Below are positions 63,773 through 64,000 of a stretch of DNA of 64,000 nt, one piece after another (positions within the stretch are counted from its first letter, which is position 1; every line of letters starts with the position of its first letter). The notes beneath the pieces were generated by a model. It was given only the letters and a program-made list of their open reading frames with translations. It was not told where the DNA came from and searched no databases. This stretch comes from Rhodoferax sp. (GTDB taxonomy: Bacteria > Pseudomonadota > Gammaproteobacteria > Burkholderiales > Burkholderiaceae_C), in NCBI GenBank assembly GCA_013791765.1, contig VMTC01000123.1:55282-119281 (forward strand). The letters run 5' to 3'. A program made the translations under genes and the position numbers.

Positions 63773-63800
63773 GTCGAACGCCAGGGCGCTGGCGTTCGAC
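63773..63800. repeat. Perfect 11-bp inverted repeat after bioB
   Basis: GTCGAACGCCA (63773-63783) and TGGCGTTCGAC (63790-63800), 6-nt loop. A second hairpin, CGCTGCGG (63804-63811) with CCGCAGCG (63821-63828), spans the bioB stop. No T-run on either strand. Likely transcript-end hairpins. Confidence 0.6.
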
Positions 63801-63813
63801 ATCCGCTGCGGAT

Positions 63814-64000
63814 TTATGCGCCGCAGCGTTCTTTCTGCGCTTGCGTCAGGGACGAGGCATGGGTCTTTAAACCGAGTCTGGCCAGCAGCGCACGGTCGTC
63901 TTCAGCCTCCGGATTGCCCGTGGTAAGCAGCTTGTCGCCGTAGAAAATAGAGTTGGCGCCCGCCAGGAAGCACATCGCCTGCACCGCGTCACCCATTTGA
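63814..64000 (-). CDS. bioB: Biotin synthase, C-terminal end (cut by the window)
   Basis: The frame is open to the right edge and gives the last 61 or so residues of BioB, the radical-SAM enzyme that inserts sulfur into dethiobiotin. The segment [20 protein letters not shown] followed by [17 protein letters not shown] is characteristic of the C-terminus. The radical-SAM CxxxCxxC lies outside the window. Confidence 0.93.
   Translation of the reverse strand, partial: QMGDAVQAMCFLAGANSIFYGDKLLTTGNPEAEDDRALLARLGLKTHASSLTQAQKERCGA

Overview
The window is about 64 kb of a GC-rich chromosome that reads as a betaproteobacterium of the order Burkholderiales, most likely family Comamonadaceae (Rhodoferax/Polaromonas-like). 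The evidence is the gene content and order: rpsF-priB-rpsR-rplI, smc-zipA-ligA-def, tmk-holB-pilZ-tatD, a two-lipoyl AceF beside a lipoyl-bearing E3, a class II ribonucleotide reductase and a TadA/hydrolase fusion. The two end genes (a medium-chain reductase at the left, bioB at the right) are cut by the window edges. I see no rRNA, tRNA, CRISPR, prophage or intact insertion sequence.

Layout. 1-3.1 kb: reductase 3' end, serine hydrolase, potassium channel. 3.1-8.9 kb: PEP synthase and its divergent regulatory kinase, then a fused sodium:solute symporter. 9.0-10.6 kb: ribosomal protein operon ending in a clear terminator. 10.6-13.7 kb: adenosylcobalamin-dependent ribonucleotide reductase with a structured-looking leader. 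13.8-23.6 kb: usp, then smc-zipA-ligA-def converging on dnaG. 23.8-30.2 kb: an SDR with a palindromic operator, pyrD, rpiA, a glutaredoxin-like secreted protein, prlC, folD. 30.2-40.1 kb: a FixLJ-type two-component pair divergent from the pyruvate dehydrogenase operon aceE-aceF-lpdA. 40-44.6 kb: MFS carrier, then a sulfur cluster (TauE/SafE permease, persulfide-dioxygenase-like MBL, TlpA thioredoxin). 44.6-50.1 kb: ygfZ divergent from mltG-tmk-holB-pilZ-tatD-ankyrin. 50.3-53.5 kb: accessory sulfur/metal-type cluster (DsrE, methyltransferase, ArsR-rhodanese, PadR, a chrA deletion remnant, TSUP permease). 53.5-64 kb: crotonase, fadD, cyclase-FHA protein, ldcA, tadA fusion, guaB-guaA, DUF4124 protein, ratA-rnfH, bioB.

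The most striking signal is a dispersed repeat of about 55-65 bp. It has a core close to AGGCTGTAGCCCACGT, a variable middle and an AGCTATTAAT-like end. I find nine well-supported copies and four weaker ones. Some are intergenic, but many lie in frame inside housekeeping genes (aceF twice, lpdA, dnaG, ygfZ, tmk, ldcA, perhaps mltG and ligA), on both strands and in several reading frames, most clearly in inter-domain linkers. This resembles in principle the Rickettsia palindromic elements that add peptide segments to proteins. Other points of interest are a chrA gene reduced to its two ends beside an intact padR, a probable ATC start codon in fadD, a decaying hydrolase half fused to TadA, and dnaG located outside its usual rpsU-dnaG-rpoD setting.
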